In this document: in pieces, positions 1 through 8,535 of the stretch
Layout: each line of letters starts with the position of its first letter
Position numbering within the stretch: position 1 is the first letter of the stretch
Assembly (NCBI GenBank): GCA_031361295.1
Contig: JANMCN010000036.1
Location: 18,547-82,546, forward strand
Direction of reading: 5' to 3'
Origin: JALZOC01 sp031361295
GTDB lineage: Bacteria; Acidobacteriota; Vicinamibacteria; Vicinamibacterales; 2-12-FULL-66-21
DNA length: 64,000 nucleotides
Program-made: the position numbers and the translations under genes
The notes under the pieces: generated by a model
What the model was told of the DNA's origin: nothing
Databases searched by the model: none
What the model saw: the letters and a program-made list of their open reading frames with translations, nothing else

Positions 1-1
1 G

Positions 2-22
2 CTGGTCGAGATTCTGAAGTGA
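2..22 (+). CDS. C-terminal tip of the upstream gene, possibly nuoF (partial)
   Basis: The first codons read LVEILK followed by a TGA stop, in the frame beginning at base 2. This is all that is left in the window of a gene running in from the left. Because the next gene is nuoG, and nuoF normally sits immediately upstream of nuoG, the fragment is probably the end of nuoF. Six residues cannot prove that. The roughly 100 bases between this stop and the nuoG start are unusually A-rich for the window. Confidence 0.35.
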   Translation: MVEILK

Positions 23-122
23 CGGGAATTGCGGATTCCAGAGTCTTCGCGTTTTGACCGAAAACATCGAACCAGACCGGAAATTCGAACCCCAAATCCT
101 AAAACTTATACAATTGGATCTT

Positions 123-1919
123 ATGGACACCGTCAATGTGACGATAGACGGCCGGCAGGTCGCGGTCGAGAAGGGCAAGACCGTTCTCCAGGCGGCCATC
201 GAGAGCGGCATCAGGATTCCCTATTACTGTTACCACCCCGGCCTCGGCATTGACGGCTCCTGCCGTGTTTGTATCGTCAAGATCGAGAAGATGCCGAAGC
301 TGCAGACGTCGTGCTCGACGACCGTGGCCGAGGGGATGGTCGTCTCCACCGGGACGCCCGACGTCGTCGAGGCGCGCGCCAGCGTGTTCGAGTTCCTGCT
401 GATCAATCACCCGCTCGACTGCCCGGTGTGCGACAAGGGCGGCGAGTGTCCGCTGCAGGATTTCTCCTACAGCTTCGGACCGAACGAGAGCCGGATGGAG
501 TTTCCGCGGCGGGTATTCGACGGCGAAGGGGTGCGCGCCGACGTGGACTTCGGACCCACGCTGATGCTGAACCGGAACCGGTGCATCCTCTGCACGCGGT
601 GCGTCCGGTTCATGCGAGAGGTCGACACCGACGCGCAGATCACCATTGCGGACCGCGGGTACGGCAGCGAAATCGCCACATTCCAGGAGGAGGGCGTCCA
701 CTCGCTGCTGTCGGGCAACCTGATGGATGTCTGCCCGGTGGGAGCAATCACGACCCGCGATTATCGCTTCAAGTCGCGCCCATGGGACAACCCCGAGGCC
801 GTTGACACGATCTGCACGCTCTGTGAGAAGGGCTGCAATACCACCGCGTGGATCAAGGCTAAGCCGGAATGGGCCAAGGGCGCGCAGCTCATCCGGACCA
901 CGCCGCGTTTCAACCCGGACGTGAACGACTACTGGATGTGCGACATCGGCCGGTTCGATTACCGGTGGATCGAAGGAGATGAGCGGCTCCAGCGTCCGTT
1001 GCTGCGGACCGACGCGGGCGTGCTCGAACCCTCCGACTGGACCAGCGCGCTCTCGAAAATGGCGGCCCGGATCACGGCGGCGGGCGGGCCCTCCGCCCTC
1101 AGGTTCCTCGTGTCCGCCCACGCGTCGCTCGAGGAGCTGTACCTCATCGGCCGGCTCGGTGGCGCCTTCGGTCTTCCGGAGAACGGCGTGGCGATCAGCT
1201 GGCGGTACCGTGAGAAACCCCAGCCGCCGCGCGCGAAGTTCAAGATTTCCCCCGTCGATGCGCCGAACGTGAACGGGGCGCGGGACCTCGGATTCCCCGT
1301 CAAGGCGTCCGCGAAGGGCGAAGCGGACATCGCCGCGTTCCGCGAGGACGTGGAAGCTGGACGCGTGCAGGCGCTGCACGTCTTCGATCCCGGCCCGGAC
1401 GGCTACATGGGCGATGTGTCGTGGGTCATCGAAGCGCGGCGCAGCGGGAAGCTGCCGCTGCTCATCGTCCAGGGCGTGCTGATGACCGCCCTGGCGCAGG
1501 CTGCCGACGTCGTGCTTCCCGGGGCCGCGTGGGTGGAAAAGGACGGCGCCTACGTGAATGAGCAGGGCCGCCTTCAGGCGGGCGCCCGGGTGATCGGTCC
1601 GCCGGCCGATGCACAGGAAGACTGGCAGGTGTTCGTGAACATCGGGCTCGCACTCGGTGCAGGGCTCACTTACACGAGCAGCGCGGCCGTCCGCAGCGAC
1701 CTTGCGACGGCGATGGCCGACAACGAGCGCTATGCGGCGCTGGCCCAGCTCGCGTTCGCCCGGCCGGTCTCGGCGAAGCACTGGCTGCAGGCCTCGAATC
1801 CCTCAGAGCGATGGAAGTGGGACGTCATGTTCCAGGATCTGCCTCCGGTGAAGTTCGCAGCGAAGCCGGTGCCGACCTCCTGGTTCAACGGCCTGCCGGT
1901 CACCACGAAAACCGAGTAA
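123..1919 (+). CDS. nuoG: NADH-quinone oxidoreductase subunit G, short form
   Basis: Iron-sulfur subunit of respiratory complex I, carrying electrons from NADH toward quinone in the peripheral arm. From the ATG at 123 the protein has 598 residues. A 2Fe-2S ferredoxin domain comes first (C36, C47, C50, C64), followed by the His/Cys segment around HPLDCPVCDKGGECPLQD and a 4Fe-4S stretch around RCILCTRCVRFMRE. A further cluster motif, CTLCEKGC, opens the molybdopterin-oxidoreductase-like part. That part is much shorter than in E. coli NuoG (about 900 residues) or mitochondrial NDUFS1 (about 730), so it is internally reduced. An in-frame ATG at 54 would add 23 residues unlike the family, so the start at 123 is preferred. 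The ORF is intact. Confidence 0.93.
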   Translation: MDTVNVTIDGRQVAVEKGKTVLQAAIESGIRIPYYCYHPGLGIDGSCRVCIVKIEKMPKLQTSCSTTVAEGMVVSTGTPDVVEARASVFEFLLINHPLDCPVCDKGGECPLQDFSYSFGPNESRMEFPRRVFDGEGVRADVDFGPTLMLNRNRCILCTRCVRFMREVDTDAQITIADRGYGSEIATFQEEGVHSLLSGNLMDVCPVGAITTRDYRFKSRPWDNPEAVDTICTLCEKGCNTTAWIKAKPEWAKGAQLIRTTPRFNPDVNDYWMCDIGRFDYRWIEGDERLQRPLLRTDAGVLEPSDWTSALSKMAARITAAGGPSALRFLVSAHASLEELYLIGRLGGAFGLPENGVAISWRYREKPQPPRAKFKISPVDAPNVNGARDLGFPVKASAKGEADIAAFREDVEAGRVQALHVFDPGPDGYMGDVSWVIEARRSGKLPLLIVQGVLMTALAQAADVVLPGAAWVEKDGAYVNEQGRLQAGARVIGPPADAQEDWQVFVNIGLALGAGLTYTSSAAVRSDLATAMADNERYAALAQLAFARPVSAKHWLQASNPSERWKWDVMFQDLPPVKFAAKPVPTSWFNGLPVTTKTE

Positions 1920-1970
1920 ACCGTCGCGGGTCCGCTCGGCGGCTTGCGGGTGAGTCCCGGGTTTCGAGCG

Positions 1971-2627
1971 CTATTCGACCACGTTGATCAAGTCGACTAT
2001 GGCGGTATGCCCTTTCGCGGCGGCTCGTGACAGGGGTGTCCGGTCCTCGGCATCGACCACGTGCGCGTCGGCGCCCCGTGCGAACAGCGCCCGTGCGACG
2101 GGTACATACCCCGCTTCGGCCGCGATATGGAAGGGTGTGTGGCCTCCCGCGTCGGCGACGTTCACCTCGGCGGCAGCCTCGATGAGCCGCAGCGACACGT
2201 CGACGTGCCCTCCGGCGACGGCGGCGTGGAGCGGGGTGTTGCGAAGCGCGTTGCGGGAGACGACGTTCAGGTCGGCTCCGGCGGCCATCAACCGTTCCAC
2301 AGCCGCCTTCCGGCCGAAGAAGGCGGCGAGGTGCAGCGGCGTCCACCCGTCGTAGGAATAGGTATTGATCCCTGCGGCGGGCGGCGCCAGGAACGGCTCG
2401 AGGGTGTCCATCTGTCCGAGCGCGGCGGCCGCGAAGATGTCGAGCGGCGCCCCCGCCGCGACGAGCCAGTCGGCCGCCGCCGCCTGCTTGTGGTACAGCG
2501 CGGCCATCAGCGGCGTTTCACCTGAGGCGGCCCGAACGGCGATCAGGCCCGGGTCCGCGGCCAGGAGACGTTGCAGTGCCGCGACGTCGCCGCTCCTGGC
2601 GGCGTTGAGAAACTCGTCTGTCTTCAT
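1971..2627 (-). CDS. Ankyrin-repeat protein
   Basis: A 218-residue protein made almost entirely of ankyrin repeats, about six of them. Typical helix-turn signatures are visible, such as GETPLMAAL, GWTPLHLAAFFG, RNTPLHAAVAGGH, GHTPFHIAAEAG and DRTPLSRAAAKGH. Ankyrin repeats bind other proteins; no catalytic domain or signal peptide is present, so a cytoplasmic partner-binding role is inferred. Its ATG overlaps the stop of the upstream lipid-kinase gene by four bases (ATGA), which implies translational coupling and a shared transcript. It converges with nuoG, leaving about 50 bases between them. Confidence 0.85.
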   Translation of the reverse strand: MKTDEFLNAARSGDVAALQRLLAADPGLIAVRAASGETPLMAALYHKQAAAADWLVAAGAPLDIFAAAALGQMDTLEPFLAPPAAGINTYSYDGWTPLHLAAFFGRKAAVERLMAAGADLNVVSRNALRNTPLHAAVAGGHVDVSLRLIEAAAEVNVADAGGHTPFHIAAEAGYVPVARALFARGADAHVVDAEDRTPLSRAAAKGHTAIVDLINVVE

Positions 2628-3535
2628 TTCGAGAGTCTTTCTGCGGCCTGCGCGGTCCGCACTTTCAGCGCGCCAGGAAGAATCCGCACGTCGACGCGTC
2701 CTTCCGCGACACCCGGTTCACCGTCCACGTGGAACTCGATCGGTCCCTCTGCGTCGATCGACGCGCACGTCACGCGGACCGTGCGCACTCTCGGCGCACG
2801 GTGCGCGGTGCCGGTCACGAGGTGCCGGGCGTGCCAGAAGCGGGCCATGACCGAACGTTCCTCGACGATCGTGGCGTCCAGCAGGCCGTCGTCCAGCTCG
2901 GCGCCAGGCGCGATGCGGGCACCCAGCCCGTACTCGCGGCCGTTCGCGAACGCAATGAGCAGGGCACGAACCGCGCACGGATCACCGTCGAGGTGCAGGC
3001 GATAGTCGACCGCACCGTAGCGCCACCCTTCGCGGACGCCCAGAAGGAGGTACGGCCACGCGCCGCGCTTCCCGGCGGGGCGGAGATTGAAGTGGCGGGC
3101 CACGCGCGCGTCGAATCCCACGCCGGCGATGTTGAAGAAGGGGCGCCCTGCCATGGTGCCGGCGTCGATGGTGCGCGTTCGCCCATCCAGGGCCTCAGCG
3201 AGGGCGGCACGCGGATCATGCGGTACACCAAGCGCGCCGGCGAGCCCGTTCCCTGAACCGGCGCGAACGAGCCCGATCGCGGTATCCGAGTGCAGCACTC
3301 CACTGCCCGCTTCGTTCATGGTGCCGTCACCTCCCCAGACGATGACGAGCGGCGCTCCGGCGGCGGCGCTCGCCGCGGCGAGATCGCGCGCGTGACCGAC
3401 GCGCTCGGTCACGTGAATCGCCGCGCGCAGACCCCGACGCTCCAGCTCGCTCCTCACGAGCGCGATGCGACGCGCACCGGCGGCAGCATCCGCGCCGGCG
3501 CCCGAAATCGGATTGATGATCGCGACGATCGACAT
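2624..3535 (-). CDS. Diacylglycerol/lipid kinase family protein (YegS/DagK type)
   Basis: A 303-residue member of the DAGK catalytic-domain family, which phosphorylates diacylglycerol or related lipids using ATP. The N-terminal start MSIVAIINPISG fits the family, as does the nucleotide-binding signature VWGGDGTMNEAGSGV near residue 80, followed by GSGNGLAGALGVP. The beta-rich C-terminal domain is present and the length is normal. A longer reading frame extends upstream to 3586, but the family pattern begins at 3535. The gene is divergent from the GAF membrane-protein gene at 3604 and is followed by the ankyrin gene with a four-base overlap. The exact lipid substrate cannot be read from sequence. 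Confidence 0.87.
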   Translation of the reverse strand: MSIVAIINPISGAGADAAAGARRIALVRSELERRGLRAAIHVTERVGHARDLAAASAAAGAPLVIVWGGDGTMNEAGSGVLHSDTAIGLVRAGSGNGLAGALGVPHDPRAALAEALDGRTRTIDAGTMAGRPFFNIAGVGFDARVARHFNLRPAGKRGAWPYLLLGVREGWRYGAVDYRLHLDGDPCAVRALLIAFANGREYGLGARIAPGAELDDGLLDATIVEERSVMARFWHARHLVTGTAHRAPRVRTVRVTCASIDAEGPIEFHVDGEPGVAEGRVDVRILPGALKVRTAQAAERLSK

Positions 3536-3603
3536 GAACTTTGAAGGCCTCTGACGCGGGAACCTTGCTATAGTAACGTCCAACATCGCGTTGTGGAGGT
3601 TGC

Positions 3604-4962
3604 ATGAAAAGCCTGGCGTGGCGCCTGACGCTCCTGGGTTTGTTCGTCGCGGCAGCAGGCGTGGCGGCTTACTACGCGTGGACGGGATCGTCGCGCACGC
3701 GGCAGGATGCCCACGCCCTCAGCGCCTTCGAGACGTCGATTGTTGCGGCCGAGCGGGACGTTCTCGACCTGCGAGGCGCCCAGCAGGGTTACGTGGCCGC
3801 CGGACAAGGCGATCAGTTCTGGGCGTCGAAAGTGGACGCCGGCGTTGCGAGGCTTCGAGAAAGCCTGATCGCCCTTCGCGCGCAGGCCACCGGCTCGCAG
3901 GCGCAGTCCGCGCTCGATTCCGCGTCGAGCGCGATCCAGGATTTCGAGCAGATGGACCACCGTGCGCGCGAGTACGCGCGAAGCGGCCAGAAACTCCTCG
4001 CCTCCGATCTGATTTTTGCCAACGGCTATGAACTGACGGCGGCGGCCTCCTCGGCTCTCGAAGACGCACGCCTCGCCGAGCGGCTCCCGTACGAGACGAG
4101 CACAGCCGCCCTGGAACGACGTCGGCTCGAAGCCGCCGGCGCCGCGGTGGGTGTGGGGCTCGTCGTCATCCTGCTGCTCGTCCCGACGGGCGTGGAACAG
4201 GCCGCGAGTCCCGAGATCGCCGCGCAGGCGAGCCCGCGGTTCGACAGGGCTCGTGGGCCGGAGCAGCCCGCGACGGCCTCGACGGTCGATGAGGAATGGT
4301 CCGCGGCCAGAGTCGTGCCGAATCAGGCCGCACAGCGCACGACCGCGTCCGCGGGTCAGACCTCGCGCACACGCGCGACGGCAACGGTCGCGCCAGGCGC
4401 TCGAAAATCGATCGCGGAACCGGCAGCGCGGGACGCGGCTGGGCCCGGCGCGGCACCGCCCGTCGTCGTACCGCCTGGGCCTGCGATCGACCTCACTGGC
4501 GTTGCCGCGCTCTGCTCGGATCTCGCGCGCGTCGTCGACACCTATGCCCTTCCCGCCATCCTCGAGCGCGCGGCGGCCGTCCTCGACGCCCCGGGTATCG
4601 TGCTGTGGATCGCGGACCCGGACGGCCAGGAACTGAGTCCGATTGTGACGCACGGTTATCCGCCGCAGCTGGTGTCGCGCCTCGGCACGATCCTGCGCGA
4701 TGCCGAAAACGCCACGGCTTCCGCGTTCAGGACATCACTGCTCCAGACAGTGCGGACGGATTCGGTCTCGAATGGCGCCATCGCGGCGCCGCTGGTGACG
4801 CCCGCGGGGTGTGTCGGCGTGATGGCGGCCGAGGTTCGGCATTCCGGAGAAGCGGACGCGGCGAAGCGGGCGGTCGCCGCCATAGTGGCAGCGCAGCTCG
4901 CGACCCTGGTCGGACCCCCGTCGGCGCGCGGTCACGCGCGAGCGGAAGCCGCCGGCGCCTGA
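3604..4962 (+). CDS. Membrane protein with sensor-like N-terminus and C-terminal GAF domain
   Basis: A 452-residue protein. An N-terminal membrane helix (about residues 7-27) is followed by a helical extracytoplasmic segment of about 140 residues resembling CHASE3-type sensor regions, then a second membrane helix (VGVGLVVILLLVP, about residues 182-196). A disordered Ala/Arg/Pro linker of about 100 residues leads to a GAF domain (about 300-440). No kinase, cyclase or phosphatase output domain follows, so it may act through partners. The start is well supported: GGAGG at 3595-3599 lies 4 bases before the ATG, and a TATAGT box is present at 3569-3574. GAF ligand and biological signal are unknown. 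Confidence 0.7.
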   Translation: MKSLAWRLTLLGLFVAAAGVAAYYAWTGSSRTRQDAHALSAFETSIVAAERDVLDLRGAQQGYVAAGQGDQFWASKVDAGVARLRESLIALRAQATGSQAQSALDSASSAIQDFEQMDHRAREYARSGQKLLASDLIFANGYELTAAASSALEDARLAERLPYETSTAALERRRLEAAGAAVGVGLVVILLLVPTGVEQAASPEIAAQASPRFDRARGPEQPATASTVDEEWSAARVVPNQAAQRTTASAGQTSRTRATATVAPGARKSIAEPAARDAAGPGAAPPVVVPPGPAIDLTGVAALCSDLARVVDTYALPAILERAAAVLDAPGIVLWIADPDGQELSPIVTHGYPPQLVSRLGTILRDAENATASAFRTSLLQTVRTDSVSNGAIAAPLVTPAGCVGVMAAEVRHSGEADAAKRAVAAIVAAQLATLVGPPSARGHARAEAAGA

Positions 4963-4978
4963 CCGCGGCGACACCGGC

Positions 4979-5884
4979 TCAGAGCACCCTCGCCGCTCCG
5001 CGCGCTGCCCGCCGTTCGATCTTGCCCTTCAGCGTCAGCGCTTTTTTCTGGCGCAGCACGTCTGCCGTGAACTCGTCGCCGTCCTGCAGCCGTTGGATCC
5101 GGCTGCGCAGATCCGCCGGGTCCGAGACCTCGGCGCCATTGAACGCGGTCAGCACGTCACCGGCCTTAAAACCCGCCGCATGGGCGGCGGAGTTGTCCTC
5201 GACGGAGGTGACGAGCACGCCGCGCGAAGCACCGAAGTAGTCAGCCAGCTGGCTCGTGAGTGCAGACATCCTGATTCCGAGCCCGGTCTGGGCACGCCAC
5301 GGAAAGTCTTCAAATCCCGGGACGGGGGGCACGGGCGGGAGAGCCGGAGGACGGGGCGCTGCCGGCGGTGGTGGCGGAGCAAAGGCGAATCCGTCGCCGA
5401 ACTCCTGCCCAAGATCCCGCAGGACCCGGGCGGTGTCGAGATTTCCCAGCAGGCGTACGGCGCCGCCCTCACGCAGCTCCACCCCCACGTCCACTCGATC
5501 GCTGCCACGCACCAGCAAAGCAGGGACGCGTCGTCCGGCAGGCGTCTCGTCGACGAGGCGCGTGAACTGCCGGACGCTTCTCACCCGTTCTCCATCGAAC
5601 TCGATGATCACGTCACCCTTCCGGATGCCAGCCTTCTCAGCGGGACCACCCGCCACGACGTCGTCGATCAGCACTCCGCGTGGGACGGCCGTGCTCTTCG
5701 CGCCGTCGCGATCGACTTCGCGGACCGAGACGCCGAGCTCACTGCCGCGTCCCGCCAGCACGTCGAGCGCGCGCGGCACCCGCTCCGCCCGCACCTGTCC
5801 GTGAAGCGCGGGCCCGAGCCCCGCCATGAGCACGACGGCAGCAATCGCCGCCCCTGATCGGGCGCCTGACTTCCATGATTCCAT
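4979..5884 (-). CDS. Secreted or periplasmic protein with two PDZ domains
   Basis: A 301-residue protein with a signal peptide (hydrophobic AAIAAVVLMAGLGPALHG near residues 15-32) and two PDZ domains. PDZ1 (about 50-140) contains RGVLIDDVVAGGPAEKAGI; PDZ2 (about 205-290) contains RGVLVTSVEDNSAAHAAGF. They are joined by a Pro/Ala-rich linker around PPPPAAPRPPALPP. No trypsin-like protease domain is present, so this is not DegP/HtrA itself; it resembles only the PDZ half of that family. GGAGG four bases before the ATG at 5884 supports this start over an in-frame TTG at 5899. It converges with the GAF gene, 16 bases away. A periplasmic peptide-binding or scaffold role is inferred. Confidence 0.8.
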   Translation of the reverse strand: MESWKSGARSGAAIAAVVLMAGLGPALHGQVRAERVPRALDVLAGRGSELGVSVREVDRDGAKSTAVPRGVLIDDVVAGGPAEKAGIRKGDVIIEFDGERVRSVRQFTRLVDETPAGRRVPALLVRGSDRVDVGVELREGGAVRLLGNLDTARVLRDLGQEFGDGFAFAPPPPPAAPRPPALPPVPPVPGFEDFPWRAQTGLGIRMSALTSQLADYFGASRGVLVTSVEDNSAAHAAGFKAGDVLTAFNGAEVSDPADLRSRIQRLQDGDEFTADVLRQKKALTLKGKIERRAARGAARVL

Positions 5885-6113
5885 ACATCCTCCGAACAAC
5901 CGGTCGAACCGTCCAACCCGGCCGCTACCGCGGTCGACTCTCCGGCAGGTGAGACGAAGCCCTTCCCGAAAAGGTTGAACGTTCGTCCGGCTTCGAGGTC
6001 ACGGGCGTCCACGGGACAGGACGCGCCCAGGCGATGCGGCCTCGCTTTTGCTCGACAAACGCGGCGGGACGGCGCTCGGCCGCAGGCACAGCGTTTGATG
6101 GAGCAGTCGTGTC

Positions 6114-6205
6114 GCGCGGAATCAACGGGGTGCGTAACTCAGGCAGGCGCTGGCATCGCCGCATCCCGCCGTAAGTCAGTCGATTCCGCGCGGCGCTTCT
6201 TTTTT
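6114..6205 (+). promoter_or_regulatory. Nested hairpin leader with T-tract, candidate attenuator
   Basis: GCGCGGAATC at 6114-6123 is perfectly complementary to GATTCCGCGC at 6182-6191. Inside it, CGGGGTGCG (6126-6134) pairs with CGCATCCCG (6160-6168), with one G-U pair. A T-rich tract (6197-6205) follows, immediately before GGGGAGGG at 6207-6214, the Shine-Dalgarno of the lipoprotein gene. The arrangement is what an intrinsic terminator or attenuator inside a 5' leader would look like. Function, ligand and any alternative fold are inferred. The remainder of the gap (5885-6113) shows nothing I can assign. Confidence 0.4.
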
Positions 6206-6220
6206 CGGGGAGGGTGTCAC

Positions 6221-6586
6221 ATGGCAAAATCGCTTATGCGTCTCGTCGCACCGTTCGCGCTCATCGCGACGCTGTCGGGGTGCGCACTGACCCTCGGACA
6301 CCCGAGCGTCGCCGAACTCAAATACAACCCGGGCCGGTATCAGAACCGGACCGTATCGATCGACGGCGTCGTCACCAGCTCATGGGGCGTGCCGCTGATG
6401 CCCTTCAAGCTCTACAAAGTCGACGACGGCACGGGGGAAATGACGGTCCTGGCGCAGGGCGGCCGCGTGCCGACCCGGGGTTCGCACGTGCGCGTGAAAG
6501 GTCGCGTCAACGACGTGGCGACGTTCGGAGGCCAGTCGGTCGGGCTGCATCTCGAACAGACCGGCATCCGCTTCGACAGACGGTGA
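6221..6586 (+). CDS. Small OB-fold-like lipoprotein
   Basis: A 121-residue protein with a lipoprotein signal: a hydrophobic run ends in the lipobox LSGC, placing the lipidated cysteine at about residue 22. The mature part (VAELKYNPGRYQNRTVSIDG, then a DDGTGEMTVLA segment and a VRVKGRVND segment) looks like a small beta-barrel OB-fold of the kind found in DNA/RNA-binding-like and CcmE-like periplasmic proteins; no enzyme motif is seen. It would be membrane-anchored on the periplasmic side. The frame is open upstream to 5975, but the GGGGAGGG Shine-Dalgarno and the signal peptide fix the start at 6221. The leader carries a stable nested hairpin with a T-tract, suggesting post-initiation control. 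Confidence 0.75.
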   Translation: MAKSLMRLVAPFALIATLSGCALTLGHPSVAELKYNPGRYQNRTVSIDGVVTSSWGVPLMPFKLYKVDDGTGEMTVLAQGGRVPTRGSHVRVKGRVNDVATFGGQSVGLHLEQTGIRFDRR

Positions 6587-6628
6587 CCGCGCCGGTTCCA
6601 TCCGGCACTCGGGAGGGATCAGGCGCGC

Positions 6629-8431
6629 CTAGGTCGTGATGCGCACGGCCACCGCGGTCATGTCGTCGTTGGGTGGCGTCTCCCCCCGCCAGTCGTGCAC
6701 GGCGGCGAAGATCCCCTCGACGATTCGTGCGGGCGGGAGATCGCGCAGCCTCCCCACGACCTCCAGGAGGCGCGCGGCGGTGAATTCCTGGCCGCTCTTG
6801 TTCATCGCTTCGTAAACGCCGTCGGTGCAAATCACGAAGAGGTCCCCCATGTGGAGGGGGAACGAGACCTCGTCGTACGTGGAGCCTTGGAACGAACCGA
6901 GCGGAACGCCGGGCAGCTCGATCTGCGAGCAGCTGTCGGCGGTACAGCGAATCGGGTACGGCAGGCCGGAGTTCGCCAGCGTCATGATGCGCCGTTTCAG
7001 GTCGAACACCGTGTAGCAGAGCGTGCAGTAATACTCCTCGAGCTGCCGCTGCTGCAGGATCGTGTTGACTGACGACAACACGCCTGCGGGGCTCGACCGG
7101 TCGGGCAGATACCGCCGCCGGAACGTGCGGCCTCGAATCAGCTCGGCGGCGAACACGCTGTACAGCGCGGCCGGCACGCCCTTCCCGGACACGTCACCCA
7201 CCGCGACGACCAGCGTGTGCGATTCCGGGGACAGATAGTCGTGGAAGTCGCCGCCTAGCTCAAGCGCCGGCGCGAAGGCCGCCGCGACGTCGATGCCCTT
7301 GAGCCGCTTCGGCGGCGCCGCGGGCAGCAGGGCCGTCTGCACGCGCTGCGCAAACCGAAGCTCCTTCTCGAGCCGGTCCTCGTTCGACCGGACCTCCTCG
7401 TACAGGCGCGCGTTCTCGATGGCCACGGCGGCCTGGCTGGCCAGCAGCGTGAGAATCTCGACGTCGCGTTTGCTGAACGCGTCGAGCTCCGGACTCTCGA
7501 GGTCGACGACGCCGATGCACCGGTCCTTCAGGAGCAGCGGGATCGCCAGCTCCGATCGGACGTCCGGCACCAGCTTGATGTAGCGCGGATCCTGCGACAC
7601 GTCGGCGACGAGGACCGCCTCGCGGTGCAGTGCCGCGTAGCCCACGAGCCCTTCGCCCAGGCGCAACGGGGGAACCTGCACCTTCTCGCCGTACTGCACC
7701 GCGAGCTTCATCTCGAGCTCGCCGCGCTCTTCGTTCAACAGCAGGATGCCGAACGTGCGGTACTCGATCAGCCGCTTCGTCGATTGCGCGATCCGTGCGA
7801 ACAGCTCGTCGGGCGCGAGCACCGACGCGACTTCGCGGCCGATCTCCGCCAGGGTCTCGAACGCTTCGGCGTCGCTCCGGCTCCGCTCGAAGAGCCTCGC
7901 GTTGATGAGCGCGACGGCGACATGCGCCCCGAACTGCCTGACGATGTCGACGTCGCGCGGCGTGAACTGGTCACGGTTGCGACTGAGGATGTTGAGCGCC
8001 CCGATGGGCCGCGACTTGTGCAGCAGCGGCACGACGATTTCCGAGTTCATGCCCGGCACGAACTCGATGTAGCGGGAGTCGGCGAGCAGGTCGTTGACGA
8101 GGAGCGGCTGCTCGCTCGCGACCGCGGCGCCGACGAGTCCCGCACCGAGCTTGAGCCGCAGCGGCTTGCCGGACTCGGGATACCCCACCGAGTACGCCGA
8201 CCGAAGCTCGCCGCGCCGTTCGTCGAGGAGGTACACCGCGAAAGCTTCGAACGAAATCAGCCGCCCGATCAGCCGCGGAATCTGGTGGAGCAGCTCATCG
8301 AGGTCCAGGACACTCGTCACCTGGCGCCCGAGGTCGAACAATGTCGTCAGGAGCTCGTGCTCGGCGTAGCCCGCCTGGGTGCCCGGCGCCGGTTCGGCGG
8401 GTGCCCTGTCCGATGGAATGCCTTGGCTCAC
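6629..8431 (-). CDS. GAF-GAF-PP2C (SpoIIE/RsbU-type) serine phosphatase
   Basis: A 600-residue cytoplasmic signalling phosphatase. Two GAF sensor domains occupy about residues 25-180 and 190-345. A short coiled coil (VRSNEDRLEKELRFAQRVQT) joins them to a SpoIIE-type PP2C domain (about 370-600). Metal-binding motifs are intact: LGGDFHDYL, VGDVSGKGVPAALY, CTDGVYEAMN and a final NDDMTAVAVRI. Such enzymes dephosphorylate anti-anti-sigma factors or similar substrates in partner-switching cascades; no sigma, anti-sigma or STAS gene lies beside it. The gene begins with GTG at 8431 and is divergent from fabZ, with about 100 bases between the two starts for promoters on both strands. Confidence 0.88.
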   Translation of the reverse strand: MSQGIPSDRAPAEPAPGTQAGYAEHELLTTLFDLGRQVTSVLDLDELLHQIPRLIGRLISFEAFAVYLLDERRGELRSAYSVGYPESGKPLRLKLGAGLVGAAVASEQPLLVNDLLADSRYIEFVPGMNSEIVVPLLHKSRPIGALNILSRNRDQFTPRDVDIVRQFGAHVAVALINARLFERSRSDAEAFETLAEIGREVASVLAPDELFARIAQSTKRLIEYRTFGILLLNEERGELEMKLAVQYGEKVQVPPLRLGEGLVGYAALHREAVLVADVSQDPRYIKLVPDVRSELAIPLLLKDRCIGVVDLESPELDAFSKRDVEILTLLASQAAVAIENARLYEEVRSNEDRLEKELRFAQRVQTALLPAAPPKRLKGIDVAAAFAPALELGGDFHDYLSPESHTLVVAVGDVSGKGVPAALYSVFAAELIRGRTFRRRYLPDRSSPAGVLSSVNTILQQRQLEEYYCTLCYTVFDLKRRIMTLANSGLPYPIRCTADSCSQIELPGVPLGSFQGSTYDEVSFPLHMGDLFVICTDGVYEAMNKSGQEFTAARLLEVVGRLRDLPPARIVEGIFAAVHDWRGETPPNDDMTAVAVRITT

Positions 8432-8535
8432 TTTCGACGTGCGTCCTTCCGCTGGTGGGAATCCAGATTATACTTCCCCGTTATCGAACGCCGGCCGCCG
8501 CGCACTCTGGCGGCCCTGGCCCCCTGGCACCCTGC

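Noticed and set aside
56..112. Possible heptad array in the A-rich leader of nuoG
   Set aside because: Blocks such as GAAATTCGAA recur loosely, but no consistent 7-base unit could be established.
99..1781. 560-codon open frame on the minus strand opposite nuoG
   Set aside because: Its composition is the Arg/Gly/His-rich pattern of an antisense shadow in GC-rich DNA, and nuoG explains the region fully.
3541..3574. TTGAAG with TATAGT as a promoter for the GAF gene
   Set aside because: The -10-like box is good, but the spacing of 22 bases is outside the usual range, so only the -10 box is mentioned in the gene entry.
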